Below, one piece after another: positions 6,918 to 16,445 of a DNA stretch of 38,028 nucleotides. The notes below the pieces were generated by a model. That model made no database searches. It was not told the DNA's origin and saw only the letters and a list, made by a program, of their open reading frames with translations. The DNA lies in contig NZ_CAACVB010000053.1 of assembly GCF_900659635.1 (NCBI RefSeq), forward strand, positions 1 to 38,028, read 5' to 3'. Made by a program: the position numbers and the translations under genes. This stretch comes from Actinomadura roseirufa. GTDB taxonomy: Bacteria > Actinomycetota > Actinomycetes > Streptosporangiales > Streptosporangiaceae. The first letter of the stretch is position 1, and each line of letters starts with the position of its first letter.

Positions 6918-8645
6918 ATGGCCCTGAGGAACCGCCTGCCCGCACCGCCGATCCGGTTCCACCGCCCGCGCGGCCTTCTCCGCTACACGGTCGAGCGCGA
7001 CCTGCCGGTGACCATGCCGGACGGGGTGACGCTGCTCGCCGACCGGTACGTGCCCGCCGGGGCCCGGCGCCCGCCGCCCACGATCCTCGTCCGGAGCCCC
7101 TACGGCCGGCGGGGCGCGGGAGCGCTGGCCGCCGGGCTGCCGTTCGTGCCGTTCGGTTTCCAGCTGGTCGTGCAGAGCACGCGCGGGACGTCCGGGTCCG
7201 GCGGCGAGTTCGATCCGCTCGGCAGCGAGGGCGAGGACGGGCTCGCCACCGTCGAGTGGCTGCGGCGCCGGCCCTGGTTCGGCGGGTCGTTCGCGACCTT
7301 CGGGCCCAGCTACCTCGGCTACTCGGCGTGGGCGGTCGCGGCCGCCGCCGGGCCGGAGCTGAAGGCGATGTCCGTGCAGATCACGGCGTCCTCCTTCCGG
7401 GACGCCGCCTACGTCGGCGGCTCCTTCGCGCTGGAGTCCACGCTGTCCTGGACCGACCTGACCCACCGCCAGCAGCGGCGCCTCGGCCTGCTCACCGCGC
7501 CGCTGCTGTCACGCCGCCGCGCCGTGCGCGCCGCGGAGTCCGGCCGCCCGCTGGGCGAACTGGACGTGGTGGCAGGCGGGGCGTCCATGCGCTTCTACCA
7601 GGACCTGCTCGCCAACCACGGCACCGCCCTCGCCGCCCTCGCCGGGGCCCAGGCGGGCGACGGCGCGCCGGGCGGCTACTGGGACAAGCGGGACTTCAGC
7701 AGCACCGTCGGGGACGTCACCGCCCCCGTCACCCTCCTCGGCGGCTGGTACGACGTGTTCCTGCCCTGGCAGATCAGGGACTACCTCGCGCTGCGGGCCG
7801 GCGGGCACCGCCCGTACCTGACCGTCGGCCCGTGGTGGCACACCGACGCCCGGCACGGCCTCGTGTCGTTGCGCGAGACGCTCGCCTGGTTCCGGGCGCA
7901 CCTGCTCGGCGACCCCTCCGGGCTCCGCGCCGACCCCGTCCGGCTGTACGTCACGGGGGCGCGCGAGTGGCGGCACTACCGGGACTGGCCGCCGCCCGGG
8001 ACACGGCGGGAGCGCTGGCACCTGCAGCCCGGCGGCGGCCTCGGCCCGGACGGCCCGCGCGACGCGCCGCCGAGCCGCTACCGGTTCGACCCGCGGCGGC
8101 CCACCCCGGCGCTCGGCGGGCCGACCCTGCTCGGCGTCTCCCGGCCCGTCGACAACCGCCCGCTGGAACGGCGCCCGGACGTGCTGGTGTTCACCTCCCC
8201 CGCCCTCACCCGCGACCTCGAAGTGATCGGCCCCGTCTCCGCCGAGCTGTTCGCCCGCTCCGACCGCGAGCACACCGACTTCGTCGTGCGGCTGTGCGAC
8301 GTCGCGCCGGACGGCACGTCCCGCAACGTCTGCGAGGGCGGCCTGCGGCTGCCCGCCGCCGCGGCGGCGCCGGTGGGGACGGGCGGGGTCCGGCGCGTGC
8401 CGGTCGACCTGTGGCCCACCGGGCACCGCTTCCCGCGCGGGCACCGCGTCCGCGTGCACGTGACCAGCGGCGCCCACCCGAAGGTGGCCGTCAACCCCGG
8501 TACCGGCGAGCCGCTCGGCACCGCCCGCGCGATGGTCGCCGCGCGGCAGGAGGTCTTCCACGACCCGGACCGGCCCTCGGCGATCGTGCTGCCGGTCGTC
8601 GAGCGCGCCGCCGCGGCGGAACCGGGGGATCCGGGCGGGACGTGA
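6918..8645 (+). CDS. CocE/NonD-type alpha/beta hydrolase (peptidase S15 family)
   Basis: A 575-residue cytoplasmic esterase or acylase of the X-Pro dipeptidyl-peptidase S15 / CocE family; no signal peptide. ATG 6918 has GAGAGGGGGAG just upstream, better than the GTG at 6876. The catalytic triad is readable: Ser131 in FGPSYLGYSAW, Asp279 in GGWYDVFLPW, and His308 in GPWWHTDARHG. The oxyanion region (VRSPYGRRG, STRGTSGSGGEF) and the C-terminal jelly-roll domain (VDNRPLERRPDVLVFTS, HRVRVHVTSG) are in the right order and the length is normal. The substrate is unknown; family members act on esters, amides and beta-lactams. It is convergent with hisF, only 16 bp between stop codons. Confidence 0.9.
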   Translation: MALRNRLPAPPIRFHRPRGLLRYTVERDLPVTMPDGVTLLADRYVPAGARRPPPTILVRSPYGRRGAGALAAGLPFVPFGFQLVVQSTRGTSGSGGEFDPLGSEGEDGLATVEWLRRRPWFGGSFATFGPSYLGYSAWAVAAAAGPELKAMSVQITASSFRDAAYVGGSFALESTLSWTDLTHRQQRRLGLLTAPLLSRRRAVRAAESGRPLGELDVVAGGASMRFYQDLLANHGTALAALAGAQAGDGAPGGYWDKRDFSSTVGDVTAPVTLLGGWYDVFLPWQIRDYLALRAGGHRPYLTVGPWWHTDARHGLVSLRETLAWFRAHLLGDPSGLRADPVRLYVTGAREWRHYRDWPPPGTRRERWHLQPGGGLGPDGPRDAPPSRYRFDPRRPTPALGGPTLLGVSRPVDNRPLERRPDVLVFTSPALTRDLEVIGPVSAELFARSDREHTDFVVRLCDVAPDGTSRNVCEGGLRLPAAAAAPVGTGGVRRVPVDLWPTGHRFPRGHRVRVHVTSGAHPKVAVNPGTGEPLGTARAMVAARQEVFHDPDRPSAIVLPVVERAAAAEPGDPGGT

Positions 8646-8661
8646 CGCCGGGCGCCGCGCG

Positions 8662-8664
<3 letters not shown>
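8643..8664. terminator. Short hairpin spanning both stop codons of convergent genes
   Basis: TGACGC (8643-8648) pairs with GCGTCA (8659-8664). The stem contains the TGA of the hydrolase gene and the TGA of hisF on the other strand. The 6-bp stem makes it a weak bidirectional terminator candidate. Confidence 0.35.
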
Positions 8665-9458
<794 letters not shown>

Positions 9459-9462
<4 letters not shown>

Positions 9463-10178
9463 TGGACGGCCTCCAGCGCCTCTTCCAGGGTGAACTGCCC
9501 GGCGTACAGCGCCTTGCCGACGATGGCGCCCTCGACCCCCACCGGGACGAGCTCCACCAGCGCCCGCAGGTCGTCCAGGGACGACACGCCGCCGGACGCG
9601 ACGACGGGCCTGTCCGTGCGGGAGCACACCTCGCGCAGCAGCCCGACGTTGGGGCCGCGCAGGGTGCCGTCCTTGGTGACGTCGGTGACCACGTAGCGCG
9701 GGCAGCCGTCCTCCTCCAGCCGGGCGAGGACCTCCCACAGGTCTCCGCCCTCGCGGGTCCAGCCCCGCGCGGCCAGCGTGGTGCCGCGCACGTCCAGCCC
9801 CACCGCGATCCTGTCGCCGTGCGAGGCGATGATCTTCCGGCACCAGGCGGGGTCCTCCAGCGCCGCCGTGCCGATGTTGACCCGGGCGCAGCCGGTGGAC
9901 AGCGCCGCCTCCAGCGAGGCGTCGTCGCGGATGCCGCCCGACAGCTCCACGCGCACGTCCAGCCGCCCGGTCACCTCGGCGAGCAGCTCGCGGTTGGAGC
10001 CGCGGCCGAACGCCGCGTCCAGGTCGACCAGATGGATCCACTCGGCGCCCGCCTCCTGCCAGGCCAGCGCGGCGTCCAGGGGGGCGCCGTAGGAGGTCTC
10101 GGTGCCGGCCTCGCCCTGGACGAGGCGGACGGCCCGGCCGTCGGCGACGTCGACCGCGGGAAGGAGCGTCAGTGTCAT
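9459..10178 (-). CDS. priA: PriA: bifunctional HisA/TrpF isomerase
   Basis: A 239-residue (beta/alpha)8 phosphoribosyl isomerase. In actinobacteria this HisA homologue (PriA) commonly catalyses both the ProFAR step of histidine synthesis and the PRA step of tryptophan synthesis; that dual role is family knowledge and not proven here. Motifs: [19 protein letters not shown] with catalytic Asp10, [45 protein letters not shown] with the second catalytic Asp, and [16 protein letters not shown] 10178 lies 6 bp after a TAGGGT -10 box, suggesting a separate leaderless transcript for priA-hisF. It is separated from hisH by 88 bp containing a large palindrome. Confidence 0.95.
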
Positions 10179-10184
10179 GCGGAA

Positions 10185-10190
10185 ACCCTA
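10185..10190 (-). promoter_or_regulatory. -10 box of a leaderless promoter for priA-hisF (TAGGGT)
   Basis: On the minus strand TAGGGT is followed by 6 bp and then ATG 10178. It lies downstream of the hisH-priA palindrome, so priA-hisF can be expressed apart from the upstream his genes. Confidence 0.55.
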
Positions 10191-10219
10191 TCGAGGCTGG
10201 TCGGAGCTGGTGGGGCGGT

Positions 10220-10245
10220 CCCGTCCGCGGCCGGCCGCGGACGGG
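10220..10245. terminator. 26-bp perfect palindrome between hisH and priA
   Basis: CCCGTCCGCGGCC (10220-10232) is followed without spacer by its exact reverse complement (10233-10245). As RNA it folds into a very stable GC hairpin about 20 nt after the hisH stop. No U-run follows. It may terminate the upstream his transcript, protect its 3' end, or bind a dimeric regulator of the priA promoter 30 bp further on. Confidence 0.55.
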
Positions 10246-10266
10246 CGATCAGAGGGGGACGGGCGG

Positions 10267-10908
10267 TCAGGAGAGGGTGGCGAGCCAGTTGCGCAGGACC
10301 GCGGCCCCGGCGTCGCCGGACTTCTCCGGATGGAACTGCGTCGCGCACAGCGGCCCGTTCTCCACCGCGGCGACGAACCGGTCGCCGTGCTCGGCCCAGG
10401 TGACCAGCGGCGGCTCGATGCGGCCCGCCGGGTCCGGCGTCAGCTCCCAGCGCCGGACGGCGTAGGAGTGCACGAAGTAGAACCGGGTGCCGGCGTCCAG
10501 GCCCCCGAACAGCGCCGACCCCGAGGGCGCGGCCACGGTGCTCCACCCCATGTGCGGGACGACCGGGGCCTCCAGCCGCTCGACCGTGCCCGGCCACTCG
10601 TCGCAGCCGTCGGTGGTGACGCCGTGCTCGACGCCCTTGCCGAACAGGATCTGCATGCCCACGCAGATGCCGAGGACGGGCCGCCCGCCGGCCAGCCGGC
10701 GGCCGATGATCTGGTCGCCGCGCACCGCCCGCAGGCCCGCCATGCACGCGGCGAACGCGCCGACCCCGGGCACGACCAGGCCGTCGGCGGCGAGCGCGGC
10801 GTCCCAGTCGGCGGTGACGGTCACCTCGGCCCCGGCGCGCGCGATCGCCCGCTCGGCCGAGCGCAGGTTCCCCGACCCGTAGTCCAGCACGACGACCGAC
10901 GGGCTCAC
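10267..10908 (-). CDS. hisH: Imidazole glycerol phosphate synthase, glutaminase subunit HisH
   Basis: A 213-residue class I glutamine amidotransferase that supplies ammonia to HisF. The nucleophile is in [15 protein letters not shown] (Cys82), and the His-Glu pair is in [11 protein letters not shown] near the C terminus; [17 protein letters not shown] is the typical N-terminal strand. GTG 10908 gives a 4-nt GTGA overlap with the stop of the small membrane protein, matching the coupling used elsewhere in this operon; GTG 10914 would add two residues. GGGGGAG lies 10 nt upstream of 10908. Last gene before the palindrome at 10220. Confidence 0.95.
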   Translation of the reverse strand: MSPSVVVLDYGSGNLRSAERAIARAGAEVTVTADWDAALAADGLVVPGVGAFAACMAGLRAVRGDQIIGRRLAGGRPVLGICVGMQILFGKGVEHGVTTDGCDEWPGTVERLEAPVVPHMGWSTVAAPSGSALFGGLDAGTRFYFVHSYAVRRWELTPDPAGRIEPPLVTWAEHGDRFVAAVENGPLCATQFHPEKSGDAGAAVLRNWLATLS

Positions 10909-11075
10909 AGCCACATCACTCCCCCGGCGAACGCCAGTCCCGCGAGCACCAGCACGACCAGCGCGGCGATCTTCAGGCCCTGCTTGACGAAGCTGTACAC
11001 GCCCGCCAGCAGGAACAGCGCGACCGCGAAGATCACCACGTTGCCGTAGGCGATCTCGGTACCACCGACCTCCAC
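10905..11075 (-). CDS. 56-residue two-helix membrane protein inside the his operon
   Basis: This short gene fills the space between hisB and hisH. GTG 11075 starts 2 nt after the hisB stop, with AAGGGGG about 9 nt before it, and its TGA overlaps the hisH start by 4 nt. The protein has a 12-residue N terminus ([12 protein letters not shown]), a helix ([17 protein letters not shown]), a basic turn (VKQGLK) and a second helix ([20 protein letters not shown]), then Leu and stop. The Lys residues in the turn put it in the cytoplasm, with both ends outside. The tight spacing on both sides argues that it is translated. Function unknown; no his enzyme is this small. Confidence 0.75.
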   Translation of the reverse strand: MEVGGTEIAYGNVVIFAVALFLLAGVYSFVKQGLKIAALVVLVLAGLAFAGGVMWL

Positions 11076-11077
11076 GG

Positions 11078-11671
11078 TTACAGGGCCCCCTTGGTGGAGG
11101 GGATGCCGTGCACCTTCGGGTCGAAGGCGACCGCGTCGCGCAGCGCGCGCGCCAGCGCCTTGAACTGCGCCTCCACGATGTGGTGGGCGTTGCGCCCGTA
11201 CGGGACGTGGACGTGCAGCGCCACCCTGGCGTTCGACACGAACGACTCGAAGACGTGCCGGGTCATCGTGGTGTCGTACTCCGGGCCGATCATCGGGGCC
11301 ATGCCCTCGGGCTCGACGTGCACCAGGTAGGGGCGGCCGGACACGTCCACCGTCACCTGCGCGAGCGCCTCGTCCAGCGGGATCGAGGCGTCGGCGAAGC
11401 GGCGGATGCCCGCCTTGTCGCCGAGCGCCTCGCGGAACGCCTCGCCGAGCGCGATCGCGGTGTCCTCGATCGTGTGGTGGCCGTCGATGTGCAGGTCGCC
11501 CGCCGTCTTGACGGTCAGGTCGAACGACCCGTGCTTGCCGAGCTGGGCCAGCATGTGGTCGAAGAACCCGACCCCGGTGGCCACGTCGACCTGCCCGGTG
11601 CCGTCCAGGTCGATCTCGACGAGGACCCGCGTCTCCTTGGTCCCGCGTTCGACCCTGCCCTTGCGCGTCAC
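11078..11671 (-). CDS. hisB: Imidazoleglycerol-phosphate dehydratase HisB
   Basis: A 197-residue monofunctional dehydratase converting imidazoleglycerol phosphate to imidazoleacetol phosphate; it lacks the phosphatase domain fused in enterobacteria. The two manganese-binding His-rich motifs are intact: [16 protein letters not shown] and [36 protein letters not shown] and DVSGRPYLV are also typical. GTG 11671 overlaps the hisC stop by 4 nt. The start of the small membrane protein follows 2 nt after the TAA stop. Confidence 0.97.
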   Translation of the reverse strand: MTRKGRVERGTKETRVLVEIDLDGTGQVDVATGVGFFDHMLAQLGKHGSFDLTVKTAGDLHIDGHHTIEDTAIALGEAFREALGDKAGIRRFADASIPLDEALAQVTVDVSGRPYLVHVEPEGMAPMIGPEYDTTMTRHVFESFVSNARVALHVHVPYGRNAHHIVEAQFKALARALRDAVAFDPKVHGIPSTKGAL

Positions 11672-12843
11672 GAGCTCTCCTCCTGTGCGGCGTTCACCGC
11701 GTCCTCCGCCGGGGTCCCGGGCACGGCCCCGGACGGCCCCCCGGCCCGTACCTCGGCCTGTACCTCGCTCAGGGCGGCGCGGAACGCGGCCATCTCGGCG
11801 GGGGCGCCGACGCTGACCCGCAGCCACTCGGGCGGCCCCACCTCCCGGATCAGGACGCCGCGGGCGAGCAGGGCCTCCCAGACCCGCCGCCGGTCGGGGA
11901 ACGTCCCGAACAGCACGAAGTTGGCGTCGGAGTCGGCCACCGCGTGGCCCCGGCCGCGCAGCCAGCCGACCAGGTCGTCGCGTTCGCGCCGCACCGCCTC
12001 GACGCCCGCGAGCAGTTCCCCGGCGTGCGCGAGCGCGGTCCGCGCGACCGCCTGGGTCACGGCCGACAGGTGGTAGGGCAGCCGGACGAGCAGCAGCGCG
12101 CCGATCACGGCGGGGTCGGCGGCCAGGTAGCCGAGGCGGGCGCCGGCCAGCGCGAACGCCTTGGACATCGTCCGGGTGACGATCAGCCGCGGGTTCCCCG
12201 GCAGCAGGGTCAGCGCGGACGGCGTCCCGGCGCGGCGGAACTCGGCGTACGCCTCGTCCACCACGACCATGCCGGGCGCGACCTTGAGCACCGCCTCGAT
12301 CGACTCCAGCGGCAGCGCGGTGCCGGTCGGGTTGTTCGGGGAGGTGAGGAAGACCACGTCGGGCCGGTGCTCCTCGACCGCCGCGATCGCCCGCCCGGCC
12401 TCCAGGCCGAAGTCGGCGTCGCGGTGGGCGTTCACCCAGCGGGTGCCCGAGACCCGGGTGATGACCGGGTGCATGGAGTAGGACGGCTCGAAGCCCAGCG
12501 CGGTGCGGCCGGGGCCGCCGAACGCCTGCAGGATCTGCTGGATGACCTCGTTGGAGCCGTTGGCGGCCCACACGTCGCCGCCGGTCAGGCCCGCGCCGGG
12601 CGTGTCGGCGTTGAGGAAGGCCGCCAGCTCCGCGCGCAGCGCCACCGCGTCGCGGTCGGGGTAGCGGTTGAGCGTCCCCGCGACGTCCATGACGGCGGCG
12701 CCGAGCGCCCGCACGAGCCGCTCGGACGGCGGGTAGGGGTTCTCGTTGGTGTTCAGGGCGTAGGGGACGTCGAGCTGCGGCGCCCCGTAGGCCGTCGTGC
12801 CGCGCAGGTCGTCGCGGATCGGCAGGTCGGGCGGCGCGGTCAC
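11668..12843 (-). CDS. hisC: Histidinol-phosphate aminotransferase HisC
   Basis: A 391-residue class I/II PLP aminotransferase that makes histidinol phosphate from imidazoleacetol phosphate and glutamate. Motifs: [17 protein letters not shown] (substrate-binding N terminus), [43 protein letters not shown], and the Schiff-base Lys in [17 protein letters not shown], with [13 protein letters not shown] holding the carboxylate-binding Arg. The C-terminal 30 residues are an Ala/Gly/Pro/Glu tail beyond the usual end of the fold. GTG 12843 overlaps the hisD stop by 4 nt (GTGA), and its own stop overlaps hisB likewise. Confidence 0.97.
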   Translation of the reverse strand: MTAPPDLPIRDDLRGTTAYGAPQLDVPYALNTNENPYPPSERLVRALGAAVMDVAGTLNRYPDRDAVALRAELAAFLNADTPGAGLTGGDVWAANGSNEVIQQILQAFGGPGRTALGFEPSYSMHPVITRVSGTRWVNAHRDADFGLEAGRAIAAVEEHRPDVVFLTSPNNPTGTALPLESIEAVLKVAPGMVVVDEAYAEFRRAGTPSALTLLPGNPRLIVTRTMSKAFALAGARLGYLAADPAVIGALLLVRLPYHLSAVTQAVARTALAHAGELLAGVEAVRRERDDLVGWLRGRGHAVADSDANFVLFGTFPDRRRVWEALLARGVLIREVGPPEWLRVSVGAPAEMAAFRAALSEVQAEVRAGGPSGAVPGTPAEDAVNAAQEESS

Positions 12844-14147
12844 GAGGGCACCGTCCAGCCGAAGCGCGCCTTCAGGGCGGCGCCGTGCGCGGGCAGGTCC
12901 TCGGCCTCGGCGAGCGCGACGACGCGGGCGGTGGCCTCGGCGAGCGCGTCGCGGTCGTACTCGACCACGTGCACGCCGCGCAGGAACGACTGCACCGACA
13001 GCCCGGACGAGTGGCAGGCGCAGCCGCCGGTCGGCAGGACGTGGTTGGAGCCGGCGAGGTAGTCGCCGAGCGACACCGGCGCGTGCGGGCCGACGAACAC
13101 GGCCCCGGCGTTGCGGACGCGCGCGGCGACGGCGGCGGCGTCGGCGGTCTGGATCTCCAGGTGCTCGGCGGCGTAGGCGTCGACCACCTTCAGCCCGTCG
13201 CCGACGCCGTCCACCAGGACGATGCCCGACTGCCGCCCGCCCAGCGCCGCGGTGATCCGCTCGGCGTGCCGGGTACGGGCGACCTGCGCCTTCAGCTCCG
13301 TCTCCACCTCGTCGGCGAGCCGGACCGAGTCGGTGACCAGCACCGCGGCGGCGAGCGGGTCGTGCTCGGCCTGGCTGATCAGGTCGGCGGCCACGTGCAC
13401 CGCGTCGGCGGTGTCGTCGGCGAGGATCGCGATCTCGGTCGGCCCCGCCTCGGCGTCGATGCCGATCACGCCCTTGAGCAGGCGCTTGGCGGCGGCGACG
13501 TAGACGTTGCCGGGGCCGGTGACCAGGTCGGCGCGGGGGCACTCGCCGGTGCCGTAGGCGAACATCGCGACGGCCTGGGCGCCGCCCGCCGCGTGGACCT
13601 CCTCCACGCCGAGGAGGGCGCAGGCGGCGAGGATCGTGGGGTGCGGCAGGCCGCCGAACTCCCGCTGCGGCGGTGAGGTCACCGCGAGCGACCCGACGCC
13701 CGCCTCCTGGGCGGGCACGACGTTCATGACCACGCTGGACGGGTAGACCGCGCGGCCGCCGGGGACGTACAGCCCGACCCGGCTCACCGGGATCCACCGC
13801 TCGGTGACCGTCCCGCCGGGCACGACCCGGGTGGTGACGTCGGCGCGGCGCTGCGCGCGGTGCACGGCGCGGGCGCGGCGGACGCTCTCCTCCAGCGCGT
13901 CGCGGACGGCCGGGTCCAGGGCGGCGAGGGCCCGGTGGACCTCGGCGACCGGGACGCGGGTGCGCTCCAGCTCGACCCCGTCGAACGCCCTGGTGTGCTC
14001 CCGTACCGCCGGCGAGCCGCGATGGCGGACGTCCTCGCAGATGGGCCGCACCTTGTCCAGGGCGGCCTCGACGTCGAGTTCGGCGCGGGGCAGCACGGAG
14101 CGCAGGTCGCCGGGAAGCGAGCCGCGCAGGTCGATACGGGAAATCAC
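12840..14147 (-). CDS. hisD: Histidinol dehydrogenase HisD
   Basis: A 435-residue zinc enzyme that performs the last two steps, histidinol to histidine, with two NAD+. Motifs: [86 protein letters not shown] (catalytic His) and [16 protein letters not shown]. Length is normal. First gene of the operon. GTG 14147 has no ribosome binding site but lies 6 bp after a TAGACT -10 box, so the transcript is probably leaderless. hisG, hisE, hisI and hisN are not in this window. Confidence 0.97.
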   Translation of the reverse strand: MISRIDLRGSLPGDLRSVLPRAELDVEAALDKVRPICEDVRHRGSPAVREHTRAFDGVELERTRVPVAEVHRALAALDPAVRDALEESVRRARAVHRAQRRADVTTRVVPGGTVTERWIPVSRVGLYVPGGRAVYPSSVVMNVVPAQEAGVGSLAVTSPPQREFGGLPHPTILAACALLGVEEVHAAGGAQAVAMFAYGTGECPRADLVTGPGNVYVAAAKRLLKGVIGIDAEAGPTEIAILADDTADAVHVAADLISQAEHDPLAAAVLVTDSVRLADEVETELKAQVARTRHAERITAALGGRQSGIVLVDGVGDGLKVVDAYAAEHLEIQTADAAAVAARVRNAGAVFVGPHAPVSLGDYLAGSNHVLPTGGCACHSSGLSVQSFLRGVHVVEYDRDALAEATARVVALAEAEDLPAHGAALKARFGWTVPS

Positions 14148-14153
14148 CCGTTC

Positions 14154-14159
14154 AGTCTA
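14154..14159 (-). promoter_or_regulatory. -10 box of a leaderless promoter for the his operon (TAGACT)
   Basis: On the minus strand TAGACT, then GAACGG, then GTG 14147. The transcription start should coincide with the start codon, leaving no room for a 5' attenuator or T-box in the hisD mRNA. Confidence 0.6.
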
Positions 14160-14228
14160 CGGAGTGCCTCCGGCCCCTCGCGCACCGTCTCACCACCCGA
14201 GACACCCCGAAGGGGCCGCCGCAGCGGC

Positions 14229-15053
14229 TCAGACGCGCAGGTCGCCGTCCAGGACGGTGACGGCGCGTCCGGACAGGATCGCGCGGTCGCCGCGCAGGGC
14301 GACCCGCACGTACCCGCCGCGTGCGGACGCCTGGTAGCCGACGAGGTCGGAGCGGCCGAGCCGCTCCGCCCAGAAGGGCCCGAGCGCGCAGTGCGCCGAG
14401 CCGGTGACGGGGTCCTCGGCGCCGTCGCCGCCCAGCCCGCCGGCGCCGAAGACCCGCGACACGAAGTCGTGCTCGCCCCCGGCGTCCGCGACCGCGGTGA
14501 CGATCACGATGCGGCCGTCGATCCGGCCGAGCGCCGCGATGTCGGGGGCGAGCCCGCGCACCGCCGCCTCGTCCGCGACCTCGGCGAGCACGTCCTCATG
14601 GTTGCGGCCGGTCCAGCGGACCTCGACGCCGAGCGCCTCGGCGAGCCCCTCGATGTCCGGCACGGGCGAGGCGGGGCCGGCGGGGAAGTCCATCGACAGG
14701 ACGCCGCCGGGGTCGCGGGTGACGGTCAGCACGCCGCGGTGCAGCGTCCGGAAGCGGATCGCCTCGCCCGGCTCCACCGCGCCGGTGTCGTAGAGGGCGT
14801 GCGCGCTCGCCATGGTCCCGTGGCCGCACAGCGCCACCTCCACCAGCGGCGTGAACCAGCGCACCTCGAAGCCGGCGCCGTCCTCGCCGTCGTCCTCGGC
14901 CAGGGGCCGGACGAAGGCCGTCTCCGAGTGCTTCATCTCGGCGGCCACCCGCTGCATCCAGGCGGGGTCGGCGGCCTCCTGGAGCAGGCACACGCTGGCG
15001 GGGTTGCCGACGAACGGGCGGTCGGTGAAAGCGTCCACGACGAGCATCTTCAT
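14229..15053 (-). CDS. PhzF-family isomerase-like protein
   Basis: A 274-residue protein of the PhzF / diaminopimelate-epimerase-like fold (two similar halves). The N-terminal half has MLVVDAFTDRPFVGNPASVC and the conserved Glu44 in MKHSETAFVRPL, the presumed general acid/base; ALCGHGTMASAHALYDTG and the C-terminal GAEDPVTGSAHCALGPFW are the paired anion-binding motifs. No phenazine gene is near, so a role in phenazine synthesis is unlikely and the substrate is unknown. ATG 15053 lies 7 bp after TAGCGT, again leaderless; ATG 15047 is an alternative. It ends 81 bp before hisD begins, and hisD has its own promoter in that gap. Confidence 0.9.
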   Translation of the reverse strand: MKMLVVDAFTDRPFVGNPASVCLLQEAADPAWMQRVAAEMKHSETAFVRPLAEDDGEDGAGFEVRWFTPLVEVALCGHGTMASAHALYDTGAVEPGEAIRFRTLHRGVLTVTRDPGGVLSMDFPAGPASPVPDIEGLAEALGVEVRWTGRNHEDVLAEVADEAAVRGLAPDIAALGRIDGRIVIVTAVADAGGEHDFVSRVFGAGGLGGDGAEDPVTGSAHCALGPFWAERLGRSDLVGYQASARGGYVRVALRGDRAILSGRAVTVLDGDLRV

Positions 15054-15060
15054 GCCGGTG

Positions 15061-15066
15061 ACGCTA
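15061..15066 (-). promoter_or_regulatory. -10 box of a leaderless promoter (TAGCGT)
   Basis: On the minus strand TAGCGT, then CACCGGC (7 bp), then ATG 15053 of the PhzF-like gene. Confidence 0.5.
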
Positions 15067-15226
15067 CGGGCCGCCCGGCGGCCCCCGGCAGGGCCGATTC
15101 GAGAAAGTGGCCCGGCGCTTCAGACTGTGAGAAATCACGGCCTCCCAAGATCATCGACTGGGACGTACCCTGGGCCGAGGTGTCCCGCGGGCCCCGCGGA
15201 GCGGGCCGAGGAGCATGGAGAGGCCA

Positions 15227-15889
15227 GTGACCGAGCGGCTCGCCCTGTTCCCGCTGGGCACGGTTCTGTTCCCGGGCCTGGCCCTGCCGCTGCACCTGTT
15301 CGAGGACCGCTACCGCCTGCTGGTCCGGGACCTGCTCGAACGGCCCGAGCCGCGCCGGTTCGGCGTCGTCGGCATCGAGCTCGGCCACGAGGTCGGCGAC
15401 GGCGCCGCGCACCGGCTGGCGGCCATCGGCTGCGTCGCCGAGCTGCGCGAGGTGACGCCGCACCCCGACGGCCGGTTCGACATCGTCACCACCGGGACCG
15501 GCCGCTTCCGGCTCAAGCGCCTCGACCGGTCCCGCCCCTATCTGCAGGGCGAGGTCGAGTTCCTCCCGGACGCCCCGGGCCTCGACCCGGCGCCGGTCGC
15601 CCGCCGCGTCCGATGGCTGTTCCGCCGCTACCGCGACCGGCTGGTCGACGCGGGCGCCGGGGTGGTCGACGACATCGACCTGCCGGACGACCCGGTGCGG
15701 CTGTCGTACCTGGTCGCCGCGGCGGTCGTGCTGGACGGGCACGAGAAGCAGCGGCTGCTGGAGTGCGAGGACGCCGCGCACCGGCTGGCCGCCGAGCGGG
15801 ACCTGCTCGCCCGCGAGAACCGCATCCTGGAGCTGCTGCCGATGATCCCGGCGGGCCAGTTCCTGGACGGGTCGTTCAACGCGAACTGA
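15227..15889 (+). CDS. LON substrate-binding-domain protein
   Basis: A 220-residue stand-alone LON N-terminal domain protein (no AAA+ or protease part). Signatures: LALFPLGTVLFPGLALPLHL, FEDRYRLLVRDLL, RRFGVVGIELGHE, CVAELREVTPHPDGRFDIV and TGTGRFRLKRL. The C-terminal half is helical (VARRVRWLFRRYRDRLV, AAERDLLARENRILELLPMI). Such proteins are widespread in actinobacteria; binding of unfolded proteins is assumed from the domain, not shown. GTG 15227 is preferred since GGAGAGG sits just before it and the protein then begins MTERLALFPLG; ATG 15215 would add four residues. It diverges from the PhzF-like gene. TACCCT (15166-15171) could be its -10. Confidence 0.85.
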   Translation: MTERLALFPLGTVLFPGLALPLHLFEDRYRLLVRDLLERPEPRRFGVVGIELGHEVGDGAAHRLAAIGCVAELREVTPHPDGRFDIVTTGTGRFRLKRLDRSRPYLQGEVEFLPDAPGLDPAPVARRVRWLFRRYRDRLVDAGAGVVDDIDLPDDPVRLSYLVAAAVVLDGHEKQRLLECEDAAHRLAAERDLLARENRILELLPMIPAGQFLDGSFNAN

Positions 15890-15935
15890 TCACCGGCGGC
15901 GGCACGGGTCGCGGCACGGGCGGCAGACTGGGCGC

Positions 15936-16445
15936 ATGAGCACCGCCAGGCCCAAGGGGGCCGCCAAGGGAGGCAAGGGAACGCCGGCCACCGTCGCCGC
16001 GGCCAAGGCCGGGATCGACTTCACGCTGCACCCCTACGAGCCCGACCCGGACGCCGAGTCCTACGGCGCGGCCGCCGCCGACGCGCTCGGCATCCCGCAC
16101 GACCAGATCTTCAAGACGCTGCTCGCGGAGGTGGACGGGCGGCTGACCGTCGGGGTCGTCCCGGTCTCGGCCGGCCTGGACCTGAAGGCGCTCGCGACGG
16201 CCGCGGGCGGGAAGAGGGCGCGGATGGCCGACCCGGCCGACGCCGAGCGCGCCACCGGGTACGTCGTCGGCGGGATCAGCCCGCTCGGGCAGCGGCGGCG
16301 GCTGCCGACGGTGATCGACGCGTCGGTGTCAGCGCTCGCCACCGTCCACGTCTCGGCCGGCCGGCGCGGACTGCAGATCGAGCTCGCCCCCGCCGACCTC
16401 GTCCGGCTCACCGGGGCGGCCGTCGCCGCGATCGCCCGGGGGTAG
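15936..16445 (+). CDS. ybaK: YbaK/EbsC-type aminoacyl-tRNA deacylase
   Basis: A 169-residue trans-editing protein of the YbaK family, which hydrolyses Cys-tRNA(Pro) mischarged by ProRS. Family features: a basic N terminus, GIDFTLHPYEPDP, SYGAAAADALGIPHDQIFKTLLAEVDG with the conserved Lys of the active site, RARMADPADAERATGYVVGGISPLGQ, and RRRLPTVIDASVSAL near the end, then GRRGLQIELAPADLVRLTGA. CAGACT lies 6 bp before ATG 15936, a weaker form of the leaderless signal seen elsewhere. Its last 117 bp overlap, on the opposite strand, the end of the membrane-protein gene at 16329. Confidence 0.93.
   Translation: MSTARPKGAAKGGKGTPATVAAAKAGIDFTLHPYEPDPDAESYGAAAADALGIPHDQIFKTLLAEVDGRLTVGVVPVSAGLDLKALATAAGGKRARMADPADAERATGYVVGGISPLGQRRRLPTVIDASVSALATVHVSAGRRGLQIELAPADLVRLTGAAVAAIARG

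Noticed and set aside
10220..10245. Palindrome as an insertion-sequence end or attachment site
   Set aside because: No transposase, no flanking target duplication and no second copy in the window.
14229..15053. PhzF-like gene as part of a phenazine pathway
   Set aside because: No other phz gene is near; PhzF-like proteins are widespread with other or unknown roles.
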